Shown: positions 7,506 through 15,984 of the stretch, one piece after another
How the letters are laid out: the number at the start of each line of letters is the position of its first letter
How positions within the stretch are numbered: position 1 is the first letter of the stretch
Origin: DAOUCV01 sp034432095
GTDB taxonomy: Bacteria > Chloroflexota > Dehalococcoidia > Dehalococcoidales > UBA2162
Length of the DNA: 26,817 bases
Direction: 5' to 3'
Assembly (NCBI GenBank): GCA_034432095.1
Contig: DAOUCV010000024.1
Coordinates: forward strand, 1 to 26,817
The notes under the pieces: generated by a model
What the model was told of the DNA's origin: nothing
The model's input: the letters and a program-made list of their open reading frames with translations, nothing else
The model's database searches: none
Made by a program: the position numbers and the translations under genes

Positions 7506-8831
7506 ATGCGCCATAGTTGGAAATTCTCTCCATCTTATTATCGCCAATCGCTGGATATTCTGGAGACAGCACTCAGTCAACTTTCTGCTTACAAGTCGTG
7601 GCAGGCTTTTGACCCCGGCCGAGAATATCCTATTGATACTCGTTATGCCGCAATGCCATCCCTTACCAAGAGAGATATCCGCGAGAATTTCCCCCAAGGT
7701 TTTTTGCCGAGAGGTCGCAGTCTCCAGCAGGGTTTAGATAGTGGAGAGATCAGGTTTGTCCAAACCAGCGGCTCAAGCGATATCAGCGTCACTAATATCT
7801 GGAATCAAGATTGGTGGGATGCTTCGGAGAGGGCTTCCTGGAAATTGAATCTTCATGCTTCTAGGATTGCCACAGGAAATCATCCTGAGGCAATTCTGGT
7901 TAATCCGCTAAATGTGGGTTTTATTTCGGATGATGTTGACCTTCCAATGGGAAAACGGCGCCTATCGCGATTCCTCTATCTTAATGAAAAAACAGACCCA
8001 ACAAAGTGGTCGCCTGAACTTATGGACCGGATGCTTAGCGAACTGGAAATCTTCAAACCGGCAGTCCTTGAGGCTAACCCTTCACTGCTGGCAAGGCTAT
8101 GCCGTTATGCTTCAGAACGCAAAAGAGCAGTTTTTCAGCCTGGGCTTATTGTTCTGACTTATGATTACCCGACCAGATTTCACTATCGACAAATCCGCCA
8201 GGTTTTTGATGCGCCAATAGCCAGTTCCTATGGGACAACTGAAACCGGTTATGTTTTTATGCAATGCGAGGAGGGGAAATTCCATCAAAATAGCCAATTT
8301 TGTCGAGTGGACTTTCAACCATTGAAGCCAGAATACGGTGGCCCGCTTCTGGGCAGGATTCTGGTTACTACCTTTAACAACCCCTGGTATTATATAGTTC
8401 GTTTTGACGTTGGAGATTTAGTCTCTATTGACGAAAAGGGAAAGTGTTTGTGTGGCAGAGACTCAGGTCTTATCCTCTCCGCGGTTGAGGGGCGGGTAAC
8501 AAACCTGACTTTAACCTGCGAAGGTAGGCTGGTGACTGTTCGTAAACTGGATGACGCTTTGAGTGTGCTGGATGGCATTGATGAATACCGGCTGGAGCAA
8601 GTCTCCGCAGATTCTTATGATTTACACCTGGTAAGCCAACGGCTTGACCGGCGCAGACTCAGCCAGGAAGCCTCTGAAGTATTAAAAGAACTTTATGGGA
8701 CAAAAGCCCAAATACAAATTATCTATGAAGATGCTATTTCCCCGGAAGACTCGGGGAAATACTGCGTCTCGAAGGCTCTCTTTCCTATAGAGATAGAAAA
8801 ATACCTGGATGGGAAACACTCAACGGAATAG
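7506..8831 (+). CDS. PaaK-like adenylate-forming (ANL) ligase
   Basis: It belongs to the AMP-forming acyl-CoA synthetase superfamily, closest in look to phenylacetate-CoA ligase / coenzyme F390 synthetase proteins. Visible motifs are the phosphate-binding loop TSGSSD (87-92), YGTTETG (241-247), the ribose-binding region VRFDVGDLV (298-306) and EGR (328-330) in the hinge before a small C-terminal domain. At 441 residues it is normal for PaaK. The substrate (an aryl or other carboxylate) cannot be told. CLCGRD (about 314-319), a short Cys pair, is common in this subfamily. The ribosome binding site is weak (AGAAAGA). It is 16 bases from the next gene and probably cotranscribed with it. Confidence 0.82.
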   Translation: MRHSWKFSPSYYRQSLDILETALSQLSAYKSWQAFDPGREYPIDTRYAAMPSLTKRDIRENFPQGFLPRGRSLQQGLDSGEIRFVQTSGSSDISVTNIWNQDWWDASERASWKLNLHASRIATGNHPEAILVNPLNVGFISDDVDLPMGKRRLSRFLYLNEKTDPTKWSPELMDRMLSELEIFKPAVLEANPSLLARLCRYASERKRAVFQPGLIVLTYDYPTRFHYRQIRQVFDAPIASSYGTTETGYVFMQCEEGKFHQNSQFCRVDFQPLKPEYGGPLLGRILVTTFNNPWYYIVRFDVGDLVSIDEKGKCLCGRDSGLILSAVEGRVTNLTLTCEGRLVTVRKLDDALSVLDGIDEYRLEQVSADSYDLHLVSQRLDRRRLSQEASEVLKELYGTKAQIQIIYEDAISPEDSGKYCVSKALFPIEIEKYLDGKHSTE

Positions 8832-8847
8832 GCTGGTGAGGAATTAG

Positions 8848-9567
8848 ATGACAGGTCATATGCAACCGGTCTATTTGTTAGCTGGCGGAAGGCCACCGAA
8901 TCGCACAAAGCAGTCTCTTTTGTTCCAGGCAGTCTTTCGCCAGACCGGGAAGGCATCGCCCACCATAGGCTACATTGGTACAGCAAGCAGTGATGACAGA
9001 CGTTTCTTGGAATTTATCGCCCGTGAGCTTAAAGAAAGTGGGGCTTTTCAGATAAACCACGCCCTAATTGCTTCTCCAAAAGCTGACCTGAAAAAGGCGA
9101 AGGATATTCTAAAGTCATCGGATATTATTTTTGCCGGCGGCGGGGATGTTGAGGTCGGGATGCAGATACTGCGGGAAAAGAAGATGGACGAATTTCTGCG
9201 CGAACTTTATCGGGAGGGGAAGGTCTTCTTCGGTATATCAGCGGGGAGCATCATGCTCGCCAAAGAATGGGTGCGCTGGCAAGACCCGAATGATGATTCC
9301 ACCGCCGAGCTGTTCCCCTGCCTGGGCATCGCCCCGGTTATCTGCGATACTCACTGTGAACAAGACGAATGGGAGGAATTACGGGTAGCCCTTAAACTTG
9401 AAAAAGATAACACCGTGGGATACGGAATTGTTTCTGGAACAGCTATCAAAGTCTTCCCTGATGGCAGCGTAGAAGCGTTGGGTGGTGCTATTCATCAGTA
9501 TGTCCGTCACGGTGAAAAAGTGGTCAGGATTTCTGATATCTTGCCAATAACCTGGCAAAAGCTTTGA
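8848..9567 (+). CDS. S51-type peptidase / class-I amidotransferase-like protein
   Basis: The 239-residue protein has the fold pattern of peptidase family S51 (dipeptidase E, cyanophycinase): TIGYIGTASSDD (39-50), AGGGDVEVGMQ (96-106), a nucleophile elbow GISAGS with Ser131, and a downstream CDTHCEQ with the likely catalytic His. Members are cytoplasmic serine hydrolases of small Asp-containing peptides; the true substrate is unknown. ATG 8848 follows GGTGAGGA by five bases; ATG 8860 (MQPVYLLAGG) is an alternative. It follows the PaaK-like ligase closely, which hints at a shared pathway making and cutting an acyl-amino-acid or peptide bond, but this is inference. Confidence 0.8.
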   Translation: MTGHMQPVYLLAGGRPPNRTKQSLLFQAVFRQTGKASPTIGYIGTASSDDRRFLEFIARELKESGAFQINHALIASPKADLKKAKDILKSSDIIFAGGGDVEVGMQILREKKMDEFLRELYREGKVFFGISAGSIMLAKEWVRWQDPNDDSTAELFPCLGIAPVICDTHCEQDEWEELRVALKLEKDNTVGYGIVSGTAIKVFPDGSVEALGGAIHQYVRHGEKVVRISDILPITWQKL

Positions 9568-9574
9568 CACCTAC

Positions 9575-9604
9575 TTGACAAAAAACAAGAGGTTATGCTA
9601 TAAA
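9575..9604 (+). promoter_or_regulatory. distal promoter P1 of the ABC importer operon
   Basis: TTGACA (9575-9580) and TATAAA (9599-9604) are 18 bases apart, right after the end of the peptidase gene. Confidence 0.55.
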
Positions 9605-9662
9605 GACTCAACCATTTTAAGCTAGGGGGTTTAAAGAAAATCTCTGAGGCTTATTCTGGATA

Positions 9663-9691
9663 TTGACAAAAAATAGCTCCCGTGCTATAAG
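9663..9691 (+). promoter_or_regulatory. proximal promoter P2 of the ABC importer operon
   Basis: TTGACA (9663-9668) and TATAAG (9686-9691) are 17 bases apart. Downstream, in the leader, are a six-base-pair inverted repeat GTATCC/GGATAC (9737-9752) and a direct repeat ACAAAGTTTG (9698-9707 and 9753-9762), possible sites for a regulator. The rest of the 227-base gap holds no gene that I can see. Confidence 0.55.
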
Positions 9692-9794
9692 TTATAAACA
9701 AAGTTTGATTAGGTGGGCGGGGGGAAAGGGATAAGGGTATCCACGGGGATACACAAAGTTTGCTTGAAGCCCGACTAATAACAAGGGGGGCGGT

Positions 9795-10799
9795 ATGCGT
9801 ACTTATGTAATCAGAAGACTCTTGCTGTGTATCCCTACCTTGTGGTTTATAACTATCATAACCTTTCTGCTTGTTCGCTTCATCCCCGGCGACGTTATAG
9901 ACATGATGCTGTCTCAAATGTCGGAGCAATCAGGGCTGGGGGCAGAGCTCACCGCAGAGTATCTTAGACGAGCAATGGGCTTAGACCAGCCCCTCCTTGT
10001 CCAGTACGGAATCTGGATGGGAGTCGTACCCCAGAGAATAGGCCCGTTCACAGGTCAGTTCAAGGGAATTATTCAGGGCTACCTCGGGACATCCCTATGG
10101 AGAAATCAATCCGTAAACAGTCTAGTAGCTGAAAGGCTGCCGGTGTCTCTGGAATTAGGGCTGATAGCGATGATAACCGGGTGGATGATAGGCCTGCCCT
10201 TAGGGGTATATTCAGCGATACGGCAGGATACCGGGTATGACTATTTAGGTCGTGTCATCGCCATAATGATGCTCTCTATTCCCGGCTTCTGGCTAGCCAC
10301 CATGGTCATAGTTTACCCATCAATCTGGTGGGGCTGGACTCCTTCTCTGGAATACATCCCCTTCGTTGAGAACCCCGGGGGGAATTTAATACAGTTTCTA
10401 CTGCCGGGCTTCCTTATGGGCGTTCAGGGGACCGGCGGACTGATGAGAATGGTTCGTACTCTGGTGCTGGAGGTGATGAGGCAGGATTACATTAGAACCG
10501 CCTGGTCAAAGGGGCTTACAGAACGGGCCGTCATCTATCGTCATGCCCTGAAAAACGCGCTAATACCAGTCGTCACCGTATTTGGAATGCAACTGCCTGG
10601 TTTAATTGGCGGCGCAGTTATTATCGAGCAGATATTCGTCCTGCCCGGGATGGGGCGCCTCGGGCTAGATGCTCTTAACCAGAGAGACTACCCTATTATT
10701 CAAGGATTAAACCTAATTGTCGCCACTCTTGTGTTATTATGTAATCTACTTGTAGACATTACCTACGCTTGGCTGGACCCGAGGGTTCAGTACCGATAG
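9795..10799 (+). CDS. dppB: peptide/nickel-type ABC importer permease (DppB-like)
   Basis: This is an inner-membrane permease of the Dpp/Opp/Nik family. It begins with the usual first membrane helix (MRTYVIRRLLLCIPTLWFIT) and the RFIPGD motif, has five further hydrophobic segments, and carries the EAA-type coupling loop (YIRTAWSKGLTERAVIYRHA) that contacts the ATPases. The C-terminus DITYAWLDPRVQY is typical of DppB. Length is 334 residues. GGGGGG lies before the ATG. It pairs with the permease downstream, 15 bases away. Substrate specificity (peptide, metal, sugar oligomers) cannot be told without the binding protein, which is missing nearby. Confidence 0.92.
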   Translation: MRTYVIRRLLLCIPTLWFITIITFLLVRFIPGDVIDMMLSQMSEQSGLGAELTAEYLRRAMGLDQPLLVQYGIWMGVVPQRIGPFTGQFKGIIQGYLGTSLWRNQSVNSLVAERLPVSLELGLIAMITGWMIGLPLGVYSAIRQDTGYDYLGRVIAIMMLSIPGFWLATMVIVYPSIWWGWTPSLEYIPFVENPGGNLIQFLLPGFLMGVQGTGGLMRMVRTLVLEVMRQDYIRTAWSKGLTERAVIYRHALKNALIPVVTVFGMQLPGLIGGAVIIEQIFVLPGMGRLGLDALNQRDYPIIQGLNLIVATLVLLCNLLVDITYAWLDPRVQYR

Positions 10800-10814
10800 G
10801 AGCGGAGCAGAAAA

Positions 10815-11804
10815 ATGGCTGACGTCCAGTATGTACGAGAAGTAAGGGTAACGGCAGAACGGAAGAGGCGCAACGCCTGGGCTGAGTTCTTTACCAGGCT
10901 GGTCAAGGAGAAGCCACTGGGTACTGTCGGTCTGGTCATAGTTGTGATATTATGTCTGGTCGCGATTTTTGCCGATGTCCTAGCCCCCTACGGTTACAAC
11001 GAGATTATCCTGGCTGACCGTCTGTCTGCCCCGTCACCCAAACACTGGCTGGGGTGTGATAACCTGGGGCGAGACCTGCTCAGCCGCGTTATCTACGGTT
11101 CTCGAGTTTCCATGATTGTCGCCATAGCGGGTTCTGCTCTTAGCGCGGTTGTCGGGTTTTTCCTGGGTTGTAGTTCGGGATTCATTGGCGGCAAGTTTGA
11201 CATGGTAGTGCAGAGGTTTGTGGATGCCTGGATGAGTATCCCGGGGCTGGTTCTTTATTTAATTATAATGTCCCTTTTGGGAGGGGGGCTGACTCAGGTG
11301 GTACTTGTCCTGGGGATATCAGGCGGGCTCGGCGGTGGGTCAAGAATGACCCGAAGCTTTGTTACCGCCATTAAGGAGAATGTGTATTTTGAAGCGGCTA
11401 GGGCTATTGGTCTCTCCAACTTCAAGATTCTCTTGCGGCATGTCCTGCCTAATGTCTTACCTATGATGATTATCGGATTTTCCATGGGCTTGGGCGGCAT
11501 GGTTCTCGCTGAGGCAGCGCTCAGCTTCCTGGGATTTGGTATTCCACCACCGATGCCCAGCTGGGGAGGCATGCTTAGCGGACCGGGACGCACCTACATG
11601 CTCCAGGCTCCCTGGATGGCTCTCTGGCCCGGTCTTGCCCTGTCTATCCTGGTATTCGCCGTCAACATGCTGGGAGATGCAGTGAGAGACTTATTCGACC
11701 CAAGGCTGAGGGGTGGTCTCGGCCGCTATGGCGGGATAACCCAAGAAAAGCTCGAAAAGATGGTAGCCAAGAAAAAGGCTGAACTGGCTAAGCTCCAAAG
11801 CTGA
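10815..11804 (+). CDS. dppC: peptide/nickel-type ABC importer permease (DppC-like)
   Basis: This is the second permease of the importer. An N-terminal cytoplasmic stretch precedes the first membrane helix (TVGLVIVVILCLVAIFADV). The family motif HWLGCDNLGRDLLSRVIYG follows it, then five more membrane segments, and the EAA loop EAARAIGLSNFKILLRHVLP. It ends in DLFDPRLRG plus a charged Lys-rich tail of about 30 residues (KLEKMVAKKKAELAKLQ) that is longer than usual and may form a helix. The ribosome binding site AGGAGCGGAG precedes the ATG. Confidence 0.92.
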   Translation: MADVQYVREVRVTAERKRRNAWAEFFTRLVKEKPLGTVGLVIVVILCLVAIFADVLAPYGYNEIILADRLSAPSPKHWLGCDNLGRDLLSRVIYGSRVSMIVAIAGSALSAVVGFFLGCSSGFIGGKFDMVVQRFVDAWMSIPGLVLYLIIMSLLGGGLTQVVLVLGISGGLGGGSRMTRSFVTAIKENVYFEAARAIGLSNFKILLRHVLPNVLPMMIIGFSMGLGGMVLAEAALSFLGFGIPPPMPSWGGMLSGPGRTYMLQAPWMALWPGLALSILVFAVNMLGDAVRDLFDPRLRGGLGRYGGITQEKLEKMVAKKKAELAKLQS

Positions 11805-11864
11805 GCTCAGAGTTTATCCAGTTTTAATAAGACAAGAATCCGTAAAAAGAAGTGAGGTGATATA

Positions 11865-12863
11865 ATCGCAGAGAAAATTCTTGAAATTAAGGACCTGAAA
11901 ACGTACTTCTACACCGACGAAGGAGAAGTCAGAGCCGTTGATGGTCTTTCCTATTATGTCAATAAGGGGGAATGTGTAGGGCTGGTTGGAGAGAGTGCCT
12001 GCGGCAAGAGCGTGAGTGCTCTTTCCATCTTGCGTCTTATTCCCTATCCGCCAGGTGTCATCGTTGGTGGCGAGATTATCTTTAAGGGACGGAACCTCCT
12101 CAAGCTCTCCGACGAGGAGATGCGTCACATCAGGGGCGCCCAGATAGCAATGGTCTTTCAGGAGCCAACGACGTCCCTGAACCCGGTGCTTTCCGTTAGG
12201 CTCCAATTATCCGAGTCGCTTGAGCTGCATCGGGGCATGGATAGGGCAGCAGGATTCGAGGAAGCGGTCAAATTATTAAAGTTAGTGGGCATTCCGGATG
12301 CCGAAAGGCGGGCAAATGACTATCCTTATCAGTTTAGCGGGGGGATGCAGCAGCGGATAATGATGGCTATGGCACTGAGCTGCAACCCCGACCTGATAAT
12401 AGCTGACGAGCCCACTACCTCGGTTGATGTTACCGTTCAGGCACAACTTCTGGAACTGCTTAACAACTTAAGGTCACAATTTGGTACTGCGGTGATTATT
12501 ATCACCCACAACCTTGGGGTAGTTGCCCGCTATGTTGAGCGGGTGAACGTGATGTACGCTGGCCGGCTCGTGGAGTCGGGACCGACCGATGTCATATATA
12601 GCGAGCCAAGGCACCCCTATACCATGGGGCTACTTGGTTCAGTCCCTCGGCTGGACCTACCCCGAAAGCGCAAGCTATTCGTTATTGACGGCATGCCGCC
12701 CCATCTGGCGCATCTACCCAAGGGCTGCGCTTTCCAGCCTCGCTGCCGCTATGCCATTGCCAGATGTAGCGAGGAAAGACCAGAGTTAGCTCAAGTAGGA
12801 GATAATCATCTGTCGGCTTGCTTTAGAAGAGAAGAGACAGAAATATTTGAGAGGGTTGCCTGA
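11865..12863 (+). CDS. dppD: peptide/nickel-type ABC importer ATPase (DppD-like), ATC start
   Basis: This is the first ATPase of the importer. The domain plainly begins near 11868 (AEKILEIKDLKTYFYTDEG) but the frame has no ATG, GTG or TTG between the upstream in-frame TGA at 11853 and this point. The only reasonable starts are ATC 11865 or ATA 11862, behind the ribosome binding site AGGTGA (11855-11860). The first conventional start, ATG 12012, would remove the Walker A motif and cannot be right. Motifs are Walker A GESACGKS (Ala where Gly is usual), the Q-loop, signature FSGGMQQR, Walker B LIIADEPT, H-loop THN, and the C-terminal oligopeptide-type cysteines (GCAFQPRCRYA...RC). Its TGA overlaps the next ATG by one base. 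Confidence 0.87.
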   Translation: MAEKILEIKDLKTYFYTDEGEVRAVDGLSYYVNKGECVGLVGESACGKSVSALSILRLIPYPPGVIVGGEIIFKGRNLLKLSDEEMRHIRGAQIAMVFQEPTTSLNPVLSVRLQLSESLELHRGMDRAAGFEEAVKLLKLVGIPDAERRANDYPYQFSGGMQQRIMMAMALSCNPDLIIADEPTTSVDVTVQAQLLELLNNLRSQFGTAVIIITHNLGVVARYVERVNVMYAGRLVESGPTDVIYSEPRHPYTMGLLGSVPRLDLPRKRKLFVIDGMPPHLAHLPKGCAFQPRCRYAIARCSEERPELAQVGDNHLSACFRREETEIFERVA

Positions 12864-13840
12864 TGGCAAGAGACGACCATTTAGTCGAAGTAGAGAACCT
12901 TTATATGTACTTCCCGGTACTGGCTGGTGTTATGCGGCGGAAAGTAGGTGAGGTTAAAGCGGTAGACGGGATAAGTTTTTATATCAAGAGAGGTGAGACC
13001 CTGGGGCTGGTGGGCGAAAGCGGCTGTGGCAAGACCACTACCGGGCGTTGTATCCTGCAGCTTTATAAAGTTACTGGCGGCAAGATATTTTTCGAAGGGA
13101 AAGACCTTACCCGAATAAAAGCCAGTGAGCTAAGAAGTCTGCGTAAGGATATGCAATTGATATTTCAAGACCCCTATGCTTCACTTGACCCCCGCATGAC
13201 TGCCGGGGATATCATCGGTGAGCCAATGCTCGTCCATAATCTCGCCAAGGGCAAGGCATACCGGGAGCAGGTTGCTGAGCTACTCAGACTGGTGCAGCTC
13301 GACCCTTCTATGGCTGACCGTTATCCCCACGAATTCAGCGGTGGGCAACGGCAGCGTATCGGGATAGCCCGGGCGCTGTCGACAAGACCCAAATTTATCA
13401 TCTGTGACGAACCTGTTTCAGCGCTGGATGTTTCCATTCAGACGCAGATTATCACCCTGCTGATAAGACTCCGAGAGGAGATGGGACTGACCTATCTCTT
13501 CATTGCCCATGACCTCTCAGTGGTTCGTCATATCAGTGACCGGGTGGCAGTCATGTATCTGGGTAAGATTGTGGAGATTACCAATAGCGATGAGCTTTAT
13601 GATAACCCACTTCACCCTTATACCCAGGCATTGCTGTCAGCAGTCCCTATTCCTAACCCCGTGGTCGACCGCCAGCGAAAACGGATCTTGCTGAGCGGTG
13701 ATGTACCCAGCCCGGTCAATCCCCCTCCTGGCTGCAACTTCCACCCCAGATGTCATATGGCACTTGACATCTGCAAGGAACAGGTGCCAGTGGGGAGAGA
13801 TATCGGTGGCGAACACTGGGTTGCCTGTCACCGGGTCTAG
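12863..13840 (+). CDS. dppF: peptide/nickel-type ABC importer ATPase (DppF-like)
   Basis: This is the second ATPase, pairing with DppD under the two permeases. It shows Walker A GESGCGKTT, signature FSGGQRQR, Walker B FIICDEPVSALD, the H-loop AHDLS, and the C-terminal extension with the Cys pattern GCNFHPRCHMALDIC found in oligopeptide ATPases, which may bind a metal cluster. The 325-residue length is usual. Its ATG overlaps the preceding stop (TGATG), so translation is coupled. Confidence 0.93.
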   Translation: MARDDHLVEVENLYMYFPVLAGVMRRKVGEVKAVDGISFYIKRGETLGLVGESGCGKTTTGRCILQLYKVTGGKIFFEGKDLTRIKASELRSLRKDMQLIFQDPYASLDPRMTAGDIIGEPMLVHNLAKGKAYREQVAELLRLVQLDPSMADRYPHEFSGGQRQRIGIARALSTRPKFIICDEPVSALDVSIQTQIITLLIRLREEMGLTYLFIAHDLSVVRHISDRVAVMYLGKIVEITNSDELYDNPLHPYTQALLSAVPIPNPVVDRQRKRILLSGDVPSPVNPPPGCNFHPRCHMALDICKEQVPVGRDIGGEHWVACHRV

Positions 13841-13975
13841 CCTTTAGAAGCTTGGGTAAGGCGGCGAGCCTCGTTGTCAGTAGGAGCATCAGAGACTTCT
13901 TCCGTTAGATAGAGCTATTTATTTCTGCCGTAGTAAATAACTCAGAATATACCATGCTAAACCAAGGTGAAGTAT

Positions 13976-15013
13976 ATGCCTAAAGCTAAAAAGAAGCAAA
14001 CTGCCAGAAGGCCAGTAGAGCAATTACCGGCTACCGTTAGCACCCGGCCACAGACATTTACGGGGGTTATTATTGCCCTAGCGGTCATTGTTATCATACT
14101 AATTATTGTCGGGGTTGGCTGGTATCAAAGCTACGCCGCACCTTATGGCCGTACCGTGATTACTGTAGACGACATCTCTCTACGTATGGACTACTTCATA
14201 AAGAGATGTCGAGCATCCGGCACCGACCCTATGTATATGCTCACGAACCTGACTAAAGAAGTGATAATCAAACTGGAGGCACCGAAGTATGGTATAAAAG
14301 TCACCCCGGAGGATATTGACCGGGAGTTGAGGAGGATTGCCGGGGGGGCAAGTGGAAATATCACCGAGAGTGAATTTAAGGAGTGGTACCGCCAGCGGCT
14401 CAACGAGACCAAACTATCAAATTCTGAATACAGAGAAATTACTGCTACCAGCATTATGGCTTCCTACCTCTATGAGTATGTAGCCGCGCGAATGAATACG
14501 ATAGTCGAACAGGTTCATCTTAATGTTATTATGGTTGACACCAAAGAAGATGCGGAGAAGGTAAGGGCGAGGTGGGAAAAAGGAGAGAGCTTCGCTGACC
14601 TTGCCAGGGAACTATCACTGGATGCAACATCCAGAGACAAAGGGGGCGACCTTGGCTGGGTACCTCGTGGCGTCGTCTACGAATCCAGGTACGATGATAT
14701 CATCTTTAGCCTCAGCACTGACAATATCAGCGAGCCCCTGGTGTATTACGATACAAGCATAACCGACCCTACGTCACCCGCCTACGATTCTTACTATCTG
14801 TTCATGGTCTCGGAAAAGGCCGATGCCCGACAGGTGGACGAGAAGTACCTCCCAACATTGGCCAACAACGCCTTCAATAACTGGATTTCCGAAGCAATGG
14901 GCTTACATAAAATATCCTATCACGGACTCCATAATGGATTTGACTCTGAGACCTATGCTTGGATAAACTGGCAACTGTCAAAAAGAACTGGTAGAGGAAC
15001 CAGTTCTAAGTAA
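13976..15013 (+). CDS. membrane-anchored parvulin-type peptidyl-prolyl isomerase (PrsA/SurA-like)
   Basis: This is a predicted extracytoplasmic foldase. The Lys-rich N-terminus (MPKAKKKQTARR) is followed by one strongly hydrophobic helix (about residues 30-50) that anchors it, then a SurA_N-like helical part and a parvulin domain (about 175-280) with VHLNVIMV, FADLARELSLD and KGGDLGWVPRG, the last being the characteristic PPIC motif. No lipobox is seen. ATG 13976 is chosen over GTG 13967 because AAGG sits at suitable distance. The 125-base gap before it shows only a weak TTATTT/AAATAA inverted repeat and no clear terminator, so it could be transcribed with the importer or alone. Confidence 0.85.
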   Translation: MPKAKKKQTARRPVEQLPATVSTRPQTFTGVIIALAVIVIILIIVGVGWYQSYAAPYGRTVITVDDISLRMDYFIKRCRASGTDPMYMLTNLTKEVIIKLEAPKYGIKVTPEDIDRELRRIAGGASGNITESEFKEWYRQRLNETKLSNSEYREITATSIMASYLYEYVAARMNTIVEQVHLNVIMVDTKEDAEKVRARWEKGESFADLARELSLDATSRDKGGDLGWVPRGVVYESRYDDIIFSLSTDNISEPLVYYDTSITDPTSPAYDSYYLFMVSEKADARQVDEKYLPTLANNAFNNWISEAMGLHKISYHGLHNGFDSETYAWINWQLSKRTGRGTSSK

Positions 15014-15054
15014 CATAAACGCTGTTTGGGGCTACCAATTAAGGAAGAACAAGA

Positions 15055-15984
15055 ATGATACGGGTGAAAAATTTAACCAAATACTATGGGAAGCGCCTTG
15101 CCCTAGACAATATTAGCTTCAATGTAGAAAAGGGAGAAATCGTGGGGTTCCTTGGCCCCAATGCTGCGGGAAAGACGACTACGATGCGCATCCTTACCGG
15201 CTTTCTGGCGCCAACCCAAGGTGAGGCATGGGTCGCCGGCTACAGCGTGCTGAGCCATTCCCTGGAGGTGCGCCAACATATCGGCTATTTCGCTGAATCA
15301 GTGCCGCTATATACTGACATGACCGTCCGCTCCTACCTTGAATTTTTAGCCAGACTCAGGGGGCTGGATAAGAACAGGATAAAGACTAGGATAGAAGATG
15401 TGGTGGGAATGTGCCACCTCGAAGAATATATTGATGTACTCATTGGTAAACTATCAAAGGGATTCAGGCAGAGAGTTGGCGTGGCTCAGGCGCTCATTCA
15501 TGAGCCAGAGGTATTGATTCTGGACGAACCAACCGTAGGCATCGACCCCATCCAGGTAGCCGCGACAAGAAGACTAATCAAGGAGCTGAGTAAGGAGCGT
15601 ACTATCCTCCTCTCCACCCACATCCTGCCCGAAGTAAGCATGACCTGTGAACGGGTGATTATCATCCATGAAGGCAAGATTGTCGCTGAGGACCGTATTG
15701 AGAATCTCTCCGCAATGGTAGCTGGGGCAAAGCGCATCCGGTTAGAAGTAGAAGGCCCTTCCCAGAAAGTGCTGGAGCGTCTGCGCCAGATTAAAGGTGT
15801 TCTCCGGGTCAGATATGACGGCTCTCACTACACTGTTGAATACCCGGCAGGGCAGGACCTGCGCAGTAAGATAACTCAAGCCATCGCCCAAAGTGGTTGG
15901 ACTCTACTCTCCCTAGAAGCCATAGAAATGAGCCTTGAGGATATTTTCCTTAAATTAACCACCGAAGAGGAGACAGACCAGTGA
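15055..15984 (+). CDS. ABC transporter ATPase, GldA/CcmA-like
   Basis: This 309-residue ATPase drives an ABC-2 type exporter-like system. It has Walker A GPNAAGKTT, signature LSKGFRQR, Walker B LILDEPTVGIDP, H-loop STH, and a C-terminal domain of the DUF4162 kind after about residue 225. The closest named look-alikes are GldA of the gliding-motility cluster and the ATPases of GldFG-type gene clusters common in non-gliding bacteria. A good GGAAG lies upstream. The last four bases overlap the start of the permease gene. Confidence 0.9.
   Translation: MIRVKNLTKYYGKRLALDNISFNVEKGEIVGFLGPNAAGKTTTMRILTGFLAPTQGEAWVAGYSVLSHSLEVRQHIGYFAESVPLYTDMTVRSYLEFLARLRGLDKNRIKTRIEDVVGMCHLEEYIDVLIGKLSKGFRQRVGVAQALIHEPEVLILDEPTVGIDPIQVAATRRLIKELSKERTILLSTHILPEVSMTCERVIIIHEGKIVAEDRIENLSAMVAGAKRIRLEVEGPSQKVLERLRQIKGVLRVRYDGSHYTVEYPAGQDLRSKITQAIAQSGWTLLSLEAIEMSLEDIFLKLTTEEETDQ

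Noticed and set aside
9541..9558. Hairpin TTGCCA/TGGCAA at the end of the peptidase gene
   Set aside because: It lies inside the coding sequence and has no T run; not enough for a terminator call.
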